A DNA stretch of 64,000 nucleotides from Chromera velia. Taxonomy: Eukaryota > Sar > Chromeraceae. Of the stretch, positions 30,718 to 42,784 are shown piece after piece; the first letter of the stretch is position 1, and each line of letters opens with the position of its first letter. A model generated the notes under the pieces. It was given only the letters and a program-made list of their open reading frames with translations. It did not search any database and was not told where the DNA came from. The translations under genes were made by a program, and so were the position numbers. Location of the stretch: NCBI GenBank assembly GCA_018398765.1, contig JAHBMJ010005563.1, forward strand, positions 67,866-131,865, in the 5' to 3' direction.

Positions 30718-32318
30718 ATGGATCAGTTTGCCATCACAGTAACTCTACCCTCCGCACATGCGTGGATCAGTCTCTTGAAGGTGTTTGCAGCAACTGCCGC
30801 AACGTTGCTCGTGTTCGGTGTTGCATCCTGGGCCGTTCGGAAAGTGTTGCCCATTCCTCGCGTGTTGCACACGACTGTCATTGGCGCCCTTGGCGCAGCC
30901 TTCCTTCTTCTTCCCTCCCTGATTCTCCAACAGCTTCGGACTTCCGATGCGCTACACTGGTTCTGCCTTTCGGCCATGGGAGTCAGCATCCTGATGAAGA
31001 CGCTGGAACAAGTCACAGGTGCGCGCATGCAAACGCTCCGTGATCGGGGCGCAACATGTATACAGACAGACAGGACAGTTGGCCTTCTCACATAGGGAGA
31101 CAGAGCTGATGAAATCTGAAGCCTTTCTCGCCCTGCCCCTTTTCTCCCTCTCCCCCCCTCCCTCTCCGTTTGTGTCTCTGTGTGTGCGTCTCTGTCTAGG
31201 TCTCCATGTGTTGCATGTCCGCGTGTCGGGTACAGATGTATGGGGCTTTGAGATGCTGAGAGATACGAGGAAACGGAGGGTAGAATTTCCCATTCTCGAC
31301 TTTTCTGACTGACTGACTGACTGATCAGCGGAACGAATGCCCTACCGGGTGGACAGAGTGATATGTATCATAGTCTTCTTCTTCCCCACCCTGACTTCTT
31401 GTACGTACCGCAGATACAGTCCCTTTCTGGGCCTCCCAGAGCTTTTCTCGTTGGATGATCTGGAGCTGTCTGCCTTTGGAACTGGAAGACAGTGCCGGCA
31501 GCACTCGGGGTTTCTGGAGCAGTAAGGGGGGAGCCTCAGGAGGGAAAGCGTTAAGTGTGATGCCAAATGCGGCACGGATAAACGAGGCAATTGAGCATTG
31601 CAAAGGATTGCTGACAAATCTGGTTGTCCTGGGAATTGCCAGCTCGCTTGCGGCTCCATTTCGTTACGTTCCCTTCTTTCCTCAGAGCTTTTCTTGCCCC
31701 AAAGTCTCGAGTATCCTCTCGGGAGCCTCGGCAGCATCGTGGCATGCCGTGGCCACTTGCTACGGTGGACGGGCCATGAATTCGCTTGTCCACGTGACAC
31801 TCATTTTCTTGTTGTTGAGCGTGCTCGGTGAATTCGCCTCAGTCCCTGTCTGTCTGTTGGGGTTCAAGCCGAAGCCCCTCTTCCGCGACCCCCTTCTGTC
31901 TTCACAAAGTCCAAGAGACTTCTGGGGAAAGAGGTGGAACCTTCTGATACACTCTCATGTGAAGAGGGCAGTATTCGTACCTGTACGGAAGTGGACGAAA
32001 GGGAACACGGTGGCTGCAGCATTCGCTGCTTTTTGTGCCAGCGGGTTGCTGCACGAATACCAGTGGACGATAATGTTTTCAGGGACTTACTCCAGTGCAT
32101 ACAGATTCGGGGATGTCTCGATCTTCTTCCTCCTGCAGGCAGTCCTTTGCTTGCTGCCGTGGCCCAAAAAACCTAAACGCTGTCCTTTGATGTTATGGAG
32201 TTTCTTAGTTCTGCTCCCTGGAGCTCTTTTTGGTCATCTGTTTGCAAGGCCCTGGGTAGTTGGAGGAACCTTTGACGCAGCAAGACGACTGACGTTTGCA
32301 GTTCAATGGAAGTTTTGA
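30718..32318 (+). CDS. Wax-synthase-like membrane-bound O-acyltransferase (MBOAT), two exons
   Basis: Wax synthases esterify fatty alcohols (or sterols, diacylglycerol) with acyl-CoA in the ER membrane. Exon 1 is 30718-31018; exon 2 is taken as 31420-32318. The join is in phase and gives 399 residues with many hydrophobic segments. SPRDFWGKRWNLLIHSHVKR matches the SLxDFWGRRWN motif of plant and protist wax synthases. ASGLLHEYQW carries the conserved MBOAT histidine in a hydrophobic helix. The C-terminus is hydrophobic and ends FAVQWKF. The exon 2 start was chosen because it restores the phase with a pyrimidine-rich tract upstream; an alternative acceptor after a TC-rich tract at 31439 would need a different donor. 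Acceptor alcohol specificity cannot be read from sequence. Confidence 0.8.
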
Positions 32319-32510
32319 AAGTTTTACATAAAGCCAAATCGGGTTTCTCATTTATCTAGCCTTTGCTAGGGCCTTTGCAAGCTGTTTATATTTAATAGAA
32401 AAGTTTAATATTAATACAGTATGTATTGTATATTTTACTAGATGTTTAAGCTAAGTAGGTTTAAAAACTTGCTTTCTAATAGCATTTTGCAACATTCTCA
32501 TACAGTATCA

Positions 32511-32978
32511 TGCTTTGTCCCTCCTGTCCAGCCACCTTATGGCGTCCAGACAGAAGGTAAAGCGAGGACAAGAACCCTAAGGAAGGTTAAAAGAAGGAAC
32601 GTATGCAACGCTAACTCAAACAACACCTTACGGGTTCACGTAAGCGAGGTCTCAATCTTACTTTGACTCTAGGAGGTTCTATTGGGCTTTGTCTTCAGGC
32701 TTCTCCCAACTCCAAAGGAATCCAACTGTATAGGTTCAGCTAGAGATTCAATGACTTTAGCTGACTTCAACTCGAACCTGCCGTAGGATGTTGCTTAGAC
32801 AACATGTTGCTAAAGAGGCCAAACGTAGACTTGTATGTATGCGTAGAGCTTTGAGTGCGACACGTACAGGCAGACTGTATATACACACGGCGGCGGAGCA
32901 TGACGTCAGCACGAAGGCTCATTTAGATACAACGCGTGCAAAGGTCCAGAGGACGGCACCACAGGGTAAGACTCCACA
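32511..32978. repeat. Direct terminal repeat, left copy
   Basis: Starts TGCTTTGTCCCTCC and ends GACTCCACA. Differs from the right copy only by scattered substitutions. Confidence 0.85.
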
Positions 32979-34596
32979 GATCCCCCCTGGCCACGGACAG
33001 GGAAATCGCGTCCTTGCGATAAATAAAAGAACGGGTCGAGCATGCACTTCAATGCCCAAAGTCGATCTCATCCAAGTCGCCATAGATGTTGTTAGAGCTT
33101 CAAGAACTTCATCTCGATGGCATCCGTGTCTAAATATTCGACACATGATCAAAGCACTACATAAATCAAAACGATCTCAAAGCGCCACGATGTATGAGAC
33201 GTGCTCGCAAGTCCAAGATCATCCACAGATAGGCGCACGATGCAGATACTAGTGGCACCAACAAAAGCACCTGTCAAGTGCCTGTGTATGTCGTTGACTG
33301 GAAGACTCGATCGGAGTCATGGGTTCCCAGCACCAGCTAGTTTAGGAGCATGGCGGCCGACGTGTGTGTCCAACTCGGCGTCATCGAATTATTAACAGCT
33401 GCAAAGGGATGTAGAGAAAAGAAAAGGGTGCAGCTACATACTGTTCCACTCATGGCTTCCTGAAAGCTTGTTCGTGTGTTAGCCATCCTCGTTCTCACTA
33501 AGCTACCATGCCAAGCCAAACTAAACAATACTTCAGAACACTCTGTTATGACCTCACTCCTTGAGGTACATTTAATTTGCTCCGATTGCTCGATCGTTCA
33601 CTCCATGAGCAGCCATCACCAGCTTCAAATCCTTCCACCTTCTCACTGTCAGTTGAGAGGAATGGTGTAACCAGGATTTATTAACCCATCATAGAGGAAC
33701 CCGGCCACGCGGCAGCAGTCACACACTTGGCTTTTCGTACTTCAGGCCTGCCGTTCCTTCAGGGGCATCAAATACATCCAATGCCTCCTGGCTCAACATC
33801 AAGATCGAAAGTGCAAGTCTTTTCAGCTTTTGACAGCGTCTCACTTTGCAGCAGAAAGAACTTTTTCAGCTTAGCTCTCTTGGAGCGAAGTCCCGACGAC
33901 TTCATGTGCGTGTGTACACAATGGATGGAGCGGTTGTAGGGCTGTGGCACACTCAGGCTTCTGCTAAGCCCCCATACCTTTCGCATCATTTCAATGCAAA
34001 AGGACTATAACACAAAGGTGCCAACCACCGTGAATAAACACACACACTATAGCTGCCAGAGTTAGACCCCACGCGGATAGTCAGTCATGTGTAGACACGC
34101 GCGCAGTGAACAGTAGAGTCACAACTGGACATAAGCTGGTTCCGTCCGATCAGACATAGAACCAGTCACACACTCACAGAAGAGCAAGCAAAAGAAGCAA
34201 TCTACTGGCCATTTCATTCATGATGTACTTGTAGACGGCAGTCTCTGTTCTCCGTAACACTGTAGCGAAGTTACTCCAAAGTTCAAGCAACACCAAGCAA
34301 CATCTTCATGATCGGTTCTATGCAGAGGTCTCCGATCCACTTCTCCAATCAGGAACGGTACCCCTAGTTCCTGGTCTACCATAATGAACTCAAAAAGAGT
34401 CTGAAGGCTCGAAGTCCGGGCAGCTTAGGACACAAGGGGACGCTGAATTGCCCTACTCACGGTCTCTGCCTGACCGTGCCTATATTGATACATATGTTGA
34501 AATCGGTTTTCTACTGTTGTGCAAAAGGACAGATCTGCTCCCCATCACAGAAGGTACACGAGAGTCGACACTCATCGAGCTGGGCGTTCACCACAA

Positions 34597-35064
34597 TGCT
34601 TTGTCCCTCCTGTCCAGCCACCTTATGGCGTCCAGACAGAAGGTAAAGCGAGGACAAGAACCCTGAGGAAGGTTAAAAGAAGGAACGTATGCAACGCTAA
34701 CTCAAACAACACCTTACGGGTTCACGTAAGCGAGGTCTCAATCTTACTTTGACTCTAGGAGGTTCTATTGGGCTTTGTCTTCAGACTTCTCCCAACTCCA
34801 AAGGAATCCAACTGTATAGGTTCAGCTAGAGATTCAATGACTTTAGCTGACTTTAACTCGAACCTGCCGTACGATGTTACTTAGACAACATGTTGCTAAA
34901 GAGGCCAAACATAGACTTGCATGTATGCGCAGAGCTTCGAGTGCAACATATACAGGCAGACTGCATATACACGCGGCGGCGGAGCATGATATCGGCACAA
35001 AGGCTCATTCAAATACAACGCATGCAAAGGTCCAGAGGGCGGCACCACAGGATAGGACTCCACA
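34597..35064. repeat. Direct terminal repeat, right copy
   Basis: Offset from the left copy by exactly 2,086 bases along its whole length. Confidence 0.85.
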
Positions 35065-35989
35065 ATCATACAGTCAGAAATAACAGAAAGATTAAAAACC
35101 AAAAAAAGGAATGTTGACTTGCAGTGCCTTACACTTTATTGTATAGGTTGTAGATAAATCTTAATAAATCTAGAGTTTGATTATATGTTATTGTATGTAT
35201 ACATCATTATAGATCATGAATGATATATACATATCTGACTATATCTGACATGCTCTGTATGAATGGTCTGAAAAGCGAAATTAATTGTGTTCAGCCTTGG
35301 CATGCCCTAGGGCATGCTTTGGCTGAAATTTTAGAAATGCCGCCTCAGCTAAATTATCTTTCCGCAGCCTAGCCTAGCATATATCATGAGCTAGTCGAGA
35401 CACAGGCGCTGAACACAGAGAACAATCAAGCTAGAGAGAGTCCTGGAGGTTCCGTCCTATGCTGATCGATTCCAGAAGGCATAAAGGGTTCACAAGCTTA
35501 GATACACAAGATACAAAGGACACCAGATTGTTAAGTCAATTCCTATTCTCAATCTACCATCTCAATCCTCCCAACTTCAACAACTCAACTTTTAACTCCA
35601 TGCTAGTGCCATGCAGACTAATTATGTGCGACAGGACAGACTGAAGCTACAAAACAGCAACTATAAAACGGCAACTCTGCCCCAACTCGATCTATTGATG
35701 CCAATTATGTAAGCAAATCCCAGAGCGTGTGTGCAAAGGCCAGGACCTCGGCCAAAGTTTCCCGCCGTGCAGATCCGCGTGAGGCCCTCCGTAGTCAAGT
35801 GCCCCAGCCTGACGCACGCAACTCCACGAAGGCTGAGCCATGTACGTTGGCCATGCCACACTCCAGACTGGGCAGCTGGCGCCGCCCAGCATCCCAGGAC
35901 ACATGCCTCCACTTCCATGCAATGAAATTCTCTTGCGCGCAGTGTGAGAAAATTTTCCAACATATACACGCATGCACCTTCATTCGTTG
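35065..35989. other. Spacer without recognisable gene
   Basis: AT-rich to about 35650, then mixed composition. No convincing coding frame apart from the run-out of the pseudogene described next. Confidence 0.4.
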
Positions 35990-36019
35990 TTTCATGAGAC
36001 GGAAAGGTGCACGGAGGCA

Positions 36020-37262
36020 CCCATGACCTTTTTTTGGGTCACGATAAAATTTCTGCACCATCTTTTGGAAGTCCTGGATGAGCTTGTCCTCCTCCTCACT
36101 GTTTGGGATCTCCAGCTCCGGCAGAGACTCCTCATCACTCTTGTCAATATCCATGTCGCTGTCCTCGTCGTCTTCTTCATGGGCAAACTTGAGTTCAATC
36201 TGTCCGTCCTGATCTTCGTTGTTCTCGTTGGAGTTTCCAAAGAACAGCGCTCTCATAGCCTCCTCCCTGTCCAGACGATGGTCCTGGAAGAGCTCTTCTA
36301 TGACATCCTTGACGGCGTTCTATGTGTTCTCCTCTACGACTGCAGGAGGATCTTGAGCGCCTGCCCCAGGTGCCTCGTTGACCTCCGAGAGGACGTCCAC
36401 CCACGTCCACCTGTATCTCGAAGTGAGGAAGTTCGTCATCATCGTCGTCGAGAGGCTTTTCCACAATCGAAAAAGGGCCCGCTGCAGCGGCGGCGGTACC
36501 AACAGAGGCAGAAGGGAGTTAGGCAACCTCCTCCATATCTCTTTGCTCTTTCTATGAGACGGAGTCGATCCATCGGTTTCTTCATATACTACAAACAATC
36601 CTTTGTATCGAGGGTGGGTCGGTGGGAACCAAATCTGTGAGAGGAGATGTTTCAAATTAATTCACTCTCTCTTCTCGTCCTCTTCTCTTTCTTGCTCTTC
36701 ATTGAGCTCATCTGACATAGTTTTGTAATCTCCTTTCTCCTTTTGAATTTCTTTCTGTCTCTGCCCCCCCCTCCACCCTCAGCTGTACGGTGGACTGCCA
36801 CTGCCCCTGCACTGTCCGCTTCTCCTTCTTATATGTTTTCCTCAAAGTCTCTGCTGGGCTCATCTGAGTGACTATGTTTTCCTCCCACTCTGTAGGCCAT
36901 CTTCCTATGTTATCCTTGAAAGCACACCTTCACTTGCGACGTCGCTCACGGATCGTCTCGCTCAGCTCTAGGCTCAGCTCTTCATCTGCTTGGGGAGTGG
37001 TGGTAGCTATGAAGAGACAGAAAGATTTTGTGGAGGCCTCTTTTTTTGGCCTTTCTACGCTCCTCAGCAGATCATCTCTCACATTCGGAGCATTGAGAAT
37101 ATGCTGTGCGAGTGTGAGCGTGTACACTGGGGTGCTTCTATTTGGATGGGAAGGTGTATGGAACCAGTGTTCTTCCTTGTACACCTCTCTTTTCTTTTCC
37201 TTTTTTTTCTCACTCCCACATCCTAGAGACTCGTTGCCAGCAGGTGCCTTTCTTTGAGTCAA
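36020..37262 (-). pseudogene. Decayed gene remnant with acidic domain
   Basis: Minus-strand blocks with protein-like sequence but broken reading. 36930-37262 encodes HILNAPNVRDDLLRSVERP and nearby sequence. 36320-36655 has IWFPPTHPRYKGLFVVYEET, then ends at a TAG. The same frame continues beyond the TAG as VIEELFQDHRLDREEAMRAL and an acidic stretch (SDMDIDKSDEESLPELEIP), then IQDFQKMVQKFYRDPKKG to about 36020. A DDDDDELPHFEIQVDVGG segment lies in another frame at about 36400-36450, implying a frameshift as well. I do not recognise the family. An intron hiding the stop is possible but I saw no fitting splice pair. Confidence 0.45.
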
Positions 37263-38341
37263 GAAGGCACGTGTAAGTGTGAGGGGATCGCCTTAGCTCT
37301 CATCCTCTGGTCCCGGTTCAAAGTACTATGCCAAGACGGCGGGATTATCAGCTCCTGGCAGGGGTACAGAACGCCTCCTAGGGTATTCGACTATTTCAAT
37401 TACGATTAAGATTTTATAGGTAAGATCATACAAAACATATTATACTACATATAATAAAAATGTAGATTACATAAACATTTTAGGCTAAAGGAACGTGGTT
37501 CATCCTAAAAAGCTTAAATCTGGTGAAATTAAGTGTGATTACGGGAAAAAATAATCATATACCCCCCCTTTTATATTATGTCTCTTATAACTGATTACGG
37601 ATTACGAGATTACAGCATCTTTTGAAAGACCACCAATATTTTTTTTCCTTGCATGCCATCACCCATCTCCCTCCCACCGTAGCTAATACAAAAGACAATA
37701 AAAATTATTAATTCTCTTCTTCTGCAGTCTTTTAAGCACCTATCAGGGATTCAAGCTGGGGATTCAGGAGCAAAAGGAGGGGGGGAGACTGATGGAAGAG
37801 GCGTTGAGTTGACTACTCGGCCTCTCTCGGGAGGCCGCAGAGCAACAGCAGCTGCCGTGAGCCTGGTTCTATTGCAGCCTAAAATTTATCTTAATACTGT
37901 TAGTCTTGCTATTGTTTTTTATTGGTTACACCATGCAAAAGTTATAGGAAAAGGCTAGGGAAAAAGTCTGTTTATGGAGGAGGATGAGCTGCAAAAAGTC
38001 GAAGAAGCGTTTAAAAAGCTTCTCATCAAGGACCCTGATGTTATCATGGATGTTGAGATTGAAGTCTAATCGCATCATGACGGTTTTTTTTTGTTTTTTG
38101 AAAGAGGGTCTAGGGAGGGGGGCTGTTTACCCCATTTTACTATATATTACGGATTATGAGTTTACGAGCCCTTTCTAGATATCACTTGGAGACAAGACTT
38201 TCATCACAGATTGCAAGCGAACCAGTGAGCATTCTGATGAGATGCTGAGTTTGTTTGAAGTAATTTAATGTAACAAGTCCTAAAAAAATGGTTTTTAGTG
38301 TAGGGGTGACGTTAAATACTAACATACCCTATGTGTAACCC
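37263..38341. other. AT-rich spacer
   Basis: No gene seen. Contains a short GC inverted repeat near 37820-37845 (CCTCTCTCGGGAGG). Confidence 0.5.
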
Positions 38342-38923
38342 CTAAAATTCATCTAGTAATATTTTAAGTCGATTACCCGAGGAACGCCTCCCATACTGTT
38401 TTCGGCGGAAACGTCCTGTTCTACCCAGCACAGCCACTCCCATCTCTTTTTCTTCCTTCCGGATAGCTTTCAAGTCCTCCTCCAACTGTTGGCAACTCCA
38501 CGCAGCGCGGGACAAACGGCGTGCTCTTCGACATTTCTTCTTCTTCTTCTCTGTTTCAGCGTCTCCTTCCGCCTCTTTCTCCTCACACAGTGTCACTGGA
38601 TCCTTTCAAATCCGATCGGCTCCGGAGAAGACAGCTGCAAGTCGGCACACCTCATCTACGATGGATTCAATGCCCCCAGTCGCTTCTTCTAGCGGCTTTC
38701 TTTGGAGCTCCTGAATCCGATCGCTCAGAACAAACAAAGTCTCCAAAGTTACAACAAACACCTTCATCTCAAACAAATTGGGAACGGGACTCTCTACTGG
38801 TTCAATGCTTCCTGACGGCTGTGAACAACGCACACTGATCGGGTGTGTAACGCTCTGGCATAAGCCCTCAGCCTCTTTGTCAGGGTTCAATTGACAAAGC
38901 CAAAAGGGCCAATCAACGAACAC
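38342..38923 (-). pseudogene. Broken helical-protein ORF with in-frame stop
   Basis: Two minus-strand frames in the same phase separated by one TGA (38606-38608). Upstream part: VFVVTLETLFVLSDRIQELQ and GGIESIVDEVCRLAAVF. Downstream part: EAEGDAETEKKKKKCRR and QLEEDLKAIRKEEKEMG. The pattern suggests a coiled-coil protein. I do not recognise it. It could be a transposon-derived or retro-copied gene remnant. Confidence 0.4.
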
Positions 38924-39224
38924 AATGCAACACGTCCCTTGATTATCGTAACCAGATGCTCAGCTACTGCTACTTAGTAGCGTCTAGTGAGATCGATAAG
39001 ACAAAATACTCGTATAGAAATCTATGGACAGGAAGAGTCTGTCAAGTCTGTCTGTCATATTTTTACTGTCATCGATCAGACTATCGTTCCTTCCCGCATC
39101 TTCCCGCGATCAAACATGAATCCTGTGAGACTGGCACAGACATGCACAGACTGAATGCATGCATGCAACACGTACTGATACTATCGGAGCGTGCACGTGG
39201 GCGGCGCGCCCATATCCATGCATA

Positions 39225-39381
39225 GCGACGCCCACAGTGGTCCTCCGTACGTACATGCATATGTAGGACCATGTAGGACCACTGTGGGCGTACACGTCGC
39301 CGTGGATAGAAGTTGGGCGCAGCTCAGTATTTATGGGCGCGCCGCCCAACTTCTATCCGCAGCGACGTCCACAGTGGTCCT
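39225..39381. repeat. Foldback element with two nested inverted repeats
   Basis: CGCCCACAGTGGTCCT (39229-39244) is perfectly inverted at 39275-39290. GGATAGAAGTTGGGCG (39304-39319) is perfectly inverted at 39343-39358. The first arm appears again, one base changed, at 39362-39381. The DNA could form two adjacent hairpins or one long one. No ORF. This is a MITE or foldback-type structure. Confidence 0.75.
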
Positions 39382-40291
39382 ACAGGATCGAGTACATCAC
39401 TACTATCATAATATCTAAAAGACTAGACCGCAACAGTTTTCTAAGGCATCATGCACTAAACCAATTATGTTACTAATTATCATTTATCACTTATAACACA
39501 TAAATTTCAATTAATTTAAATCAATTTGCTAGTGTTAACATTTTTTTTTTTAATTGGTCTACTACTTTAAGTTTGAAAGTATTATAAATTGTAAACCCTA
39601 TATATACTATAAACCACTTGCACCAATTAAATAGTGTATTGTATAAATATGTATAAACAAGCTTTGCAAACATATTGCAAGGCTTTGCTCTTCAATGGAG
39701 TCTTCATGAAAACAAAAAAAAAAGACTCTCAGAAGCGAAAAAAAAGACGATTTCTAACTGTGGCAGCAATTTATTTTGGCTTTTTTATTACAGAAGGTAT
39801 AGAAAGAACACGCACATTTGATTAATAAAAAAGTCTTACAACTTAACACCTACTGTAACAATCATATATGCAATTTAAATACAATTTAAGACTTCATCAA
39901 CAGTTGTTCGTCTTAATTCACGTTTAATAATTATCAAATAGATATCATATCGGTCATATGTAATGATAAACATATAGTATAAAAGAACTTTGAATATAAA
40001 AGACTGTTTTAAAAAAAATGTTCCGACCTTTTATTTTTTGAATACGTTGTATATAAATCATATATATAATTTAGTCTTAAATCCAATTGAGAACCTAGTT
40101 GAAAGCCTTCATTCCCGCCCTAAAAGCCTAAGCGCAGTGCGTTGAGTTTGAAGTGATGCAGAGCTGGACATTCTAGTGGACATTGGTATGATTCGGTTCG
40201 GTAACTATAGGTCCGCTGAAGACTCATGCTTACACGGAGCGTTAGATCTACGAACACACTGGCACGCTCACGCGCACGCACGCACACATGC

Positions 40292-40330
<39 letters not shown>

Positions 40331-40340
40331 TACGTACATG

Positions 40341-40379
<39 letters not shown>

Positions 40380-40777
40380 GTGTAAACACACTTCCGCCTT
40401 CACCTAGGCCTTCACACGCTCACTCACTTACTTACAAACACGCACACCACGTGTACACTCATGGTGCGCGTCACGCGATGGATGGCTTTGGCTGCGCCTA
40501 AGAAAACCACAATTCAGGTGCCTCTCTTTTACATTCGAAGCCACGGCGGCTAGGGTAGATCTCTTGTTGACTTTTACAAAAAAGCAACGGAGCGCATCAG
40601 CGTGGCCCGGGACAGACAGATACGCAGAACCGATAGTAGGAACTGATCACTTCCTATTCAATATACGTGTTCAGACAAATGGGCACAACAGTTCTCGTCT
40701 CGCTTTCTCGGTCTCTCATGCAAGCACTTCCTTCCGAACAAAGAGAATCAAAGCTTGAGTGTCCATTCTATCTTCCA
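39382..40777. other. AT-rich spacer with (CA)n tract
   Basis: No gene seen. A CA-rich tract lies at about 40270-40380, interrupted by a (CT)n run; 40400-40777 is 3' flank of the amine oxidase gene. Confidence 0.5.
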
Positions 40778-42784
40778 CTAAGCATTCTTCTTATCAAGCG
40801 CCGCACAGATTTCCGTATACACCCGCTCTGCACTCTCCAAGGCCCCCTCAAGATACCCTGCCCACCGCAGTGCCGTCTCCGTGCCCCCGAAGAATAACCG
40901 CCCCCCCACGGCCTCTCCCAAGGCCTCCCCCACAGTTGTCAGAGTTCCGGGAGTTGCATGCCCAGAGTAGGCCCCCCCAACAAATTGATTCGCAGGCCAA
41001 TCCCCCAAAACAACGGCCTTGGGGCTCAGAGCCTCCTCTCCATAGAACCGAGAGAGCTCTTCCAACACGACGCGGTTCCGTGCCGTCTCGAGACTCTTCC
41101 TCCTTTCGGGGTCCTTCTCTGTCTCCACACCCTCAAACTGTTTCTTCCACCGAAAATACAGATCGCCCACAATGAACACCGCAAGTACCCCCGAGGGCTT
41201 TCCTGGTTTCGATGCGTCCGCAGTGGCCTCGAACAGAACGTCCGGCGAGCAGAAGAATGAGTTCCCACTCAGCCGCTTCTCTCTCCAAAAGGGACGGTCG
41301 TACACTGCCAGGAACTTGCAGCACGTTCCTTGGGGGAATCTCTGAAAGAGGGTCGTGTGCCGGGCGGGGAGCGCGGGGTGGAATACGAGTCTAGACAGCC
41401 TGCATGCGTGTGCAAACGTTTATCCTTCGCGTGCGTTNNNNNNNNNNNNNNNNNNNNNNNNNNGGGGGGGGGGGGGATCCGGTGGAACTAGACAGGGAGA
41501 GACAAGAAGATAGGGGCAGAAGCATGTGTAGACGCACATGCACACGCATATGCAAGCACACCTGTACACACAACAGGCCAGAAAAGGAATCGGGCCAGCA
41601 GAAGAATGAGTCAAAGAAGAAAACAACTAAAAGGCGAGAGAGAAAGAGTGAGACCGGCAGACAGAGACACAGAAAGGGACAGAGGGATAGGAGTGTGGGT
41701 ACAGGAGAATCTAAGACAGCAAGAATGATCAAACAACGAAAAAGGAGGGAGGTGATAAGAGAGATCGGCTCTGATGCAATATCGGGGCCAGGGAACGACC
41801 AGACATGGTATGGAACAAAAAAGGAGAGACTGACCGTGATGGTGGAATGCATAGCGCCACAACATCTGCTTTGATGGATTCACTCTCCCTGGAGATCCAC
41901 ACCCTCACACCTCCCTTTCCTCCCCCCTCCACCACCTCCACCTCTGTCACGACACACCCTGAACGGACAGTCGCCCTTCCAGACTTTTCCAAAGACTCCC
42001 GAAGCATAAGCGGAATCTGCCCCATTCCTCCATCTACCAGAAACTCCTCTGGCTCTTCGCCCTGAGGTGCAATCACCTGAGCAAAGGCGCAGTTGAGAAG
42101 ACTGGTCTGAGACGGGTCTGCAGGGCCTAGAGGGCCGATGAAGCGCGTCTCCGCACGGAAATATTCTTTTGCCTCCTCAGTCGTGAATGTCCTCTCTATC
42201 CATGCCCCCATTGTCTCATCATCCAAGGACCTCCACTCTCTCTCTGTAGGCCTTTTGCCCCTCGGTAGGACGTCTCTCAGTTGACAGAACTTCTCCCATC
42301 CCTGCCTGAAGTCCTCTGCGACCTCAGGGGAGAAGTCGGGGCGCTTCCCCTCATACCCGTCCATCCAGGCAAAGTCGATCGTTCCTTCAAAAAAGTAAGT
42401 CCGTCTTGAGAAGCAAAGAATCGAGTTGCCCTCTGAGGGAGACGGGAAGACAGAAAGGCCGAGATCCTTCAAGAGAGACAGAAGGAGACGGTGAGTCGGT
42501 CCCACCCATTGCCCACCCAGATCAATAGACGCAGACCCCCCCTCCCACGAAATGTCTTCTTTTGTCATTCTGCCACCAACCTTCTCCTGAGCCTCGATCA
42601 CAGTGACCGTCCAATCCTCACCCCTTCCCACCAGCTTTGTGGCAAGCGACAGCCCGGCCAGCCCCCCCCCGACGATTACAACATGCGGCATGGTGCAGGA
42701 CTTCAACTGGCTCTTGACCTGAGGCGCTGATAGAGCAACAAGCCAGACAGACAACGCAGGAATAAAAGGCTGGCGCAAGTGCAC
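40778..42784 (-). CDS. Flavin-containing amine oxidase (MAO family), two exons
   Basis: Oxidises amines to imines/aldehydes with FAD and oxygen. Exons 41835-42784 and 40778-41399 join in phase (donor GTCAGT, acceptor GCATGCAG): 523 residues from ATG 42784 or 492 from ATG 42691 (MPHVVIVGGGLAGL). The longer start adds a hydrophobic signal-like stretch (IPALSVWLVALSA). Visible motifs: dinucleotide fold VIVGGGLAGLSLA, IEAQEKVGGRM, DLGGQWVGPTH, PFWREKRLSGNSFF, WPANQF with GGAYSGHATPG, and GRLFFGGTETALRWAGYLEG. The residue that binds FAD covalently in animal MAO (Cys in SGGCY) is Ala here (GGAYS), so FAD is probably non-covalent. Substrate unknown. A 26-N gap lies in the intron. Confidence 0.9.
41438..41463. 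other. Assembly gap (26 N)
   Basis: Run of N within the amine oxidase intron, next to a G-run. Confidence 0.98.

Larger units (their letters stand above)
32511..35064. mobile_element. Candidate non-autonomous LTR retroelement
   Basis: Two direct repeats of 468 bases (32511-32978 and 34597-35064), about 95% or more identical without indels, enclose 1,618 bases. Each repeat begins TG and ends CA. The four bases before the first copy and after the second are both ATCA, fitting a 4-bp target duplication. The interior has no recognisable gag, protease, reverse transcriptase or integrase, and no clear primer-binding site or polypurine tract. If it is an LTR element it is non-autonomous; a simple tandem duplication is the alternative. 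Confidence 0.55.

Noticed and set aside
38606-38608. TGA read as a sense codon (altered nuclear code)
   Set aside because: Confident genes here end at TGA, TAG or TAA normally (UMP-CMP kinase and NDPK-like end at TGA), and no conserved Trp position is encoded by TGA.
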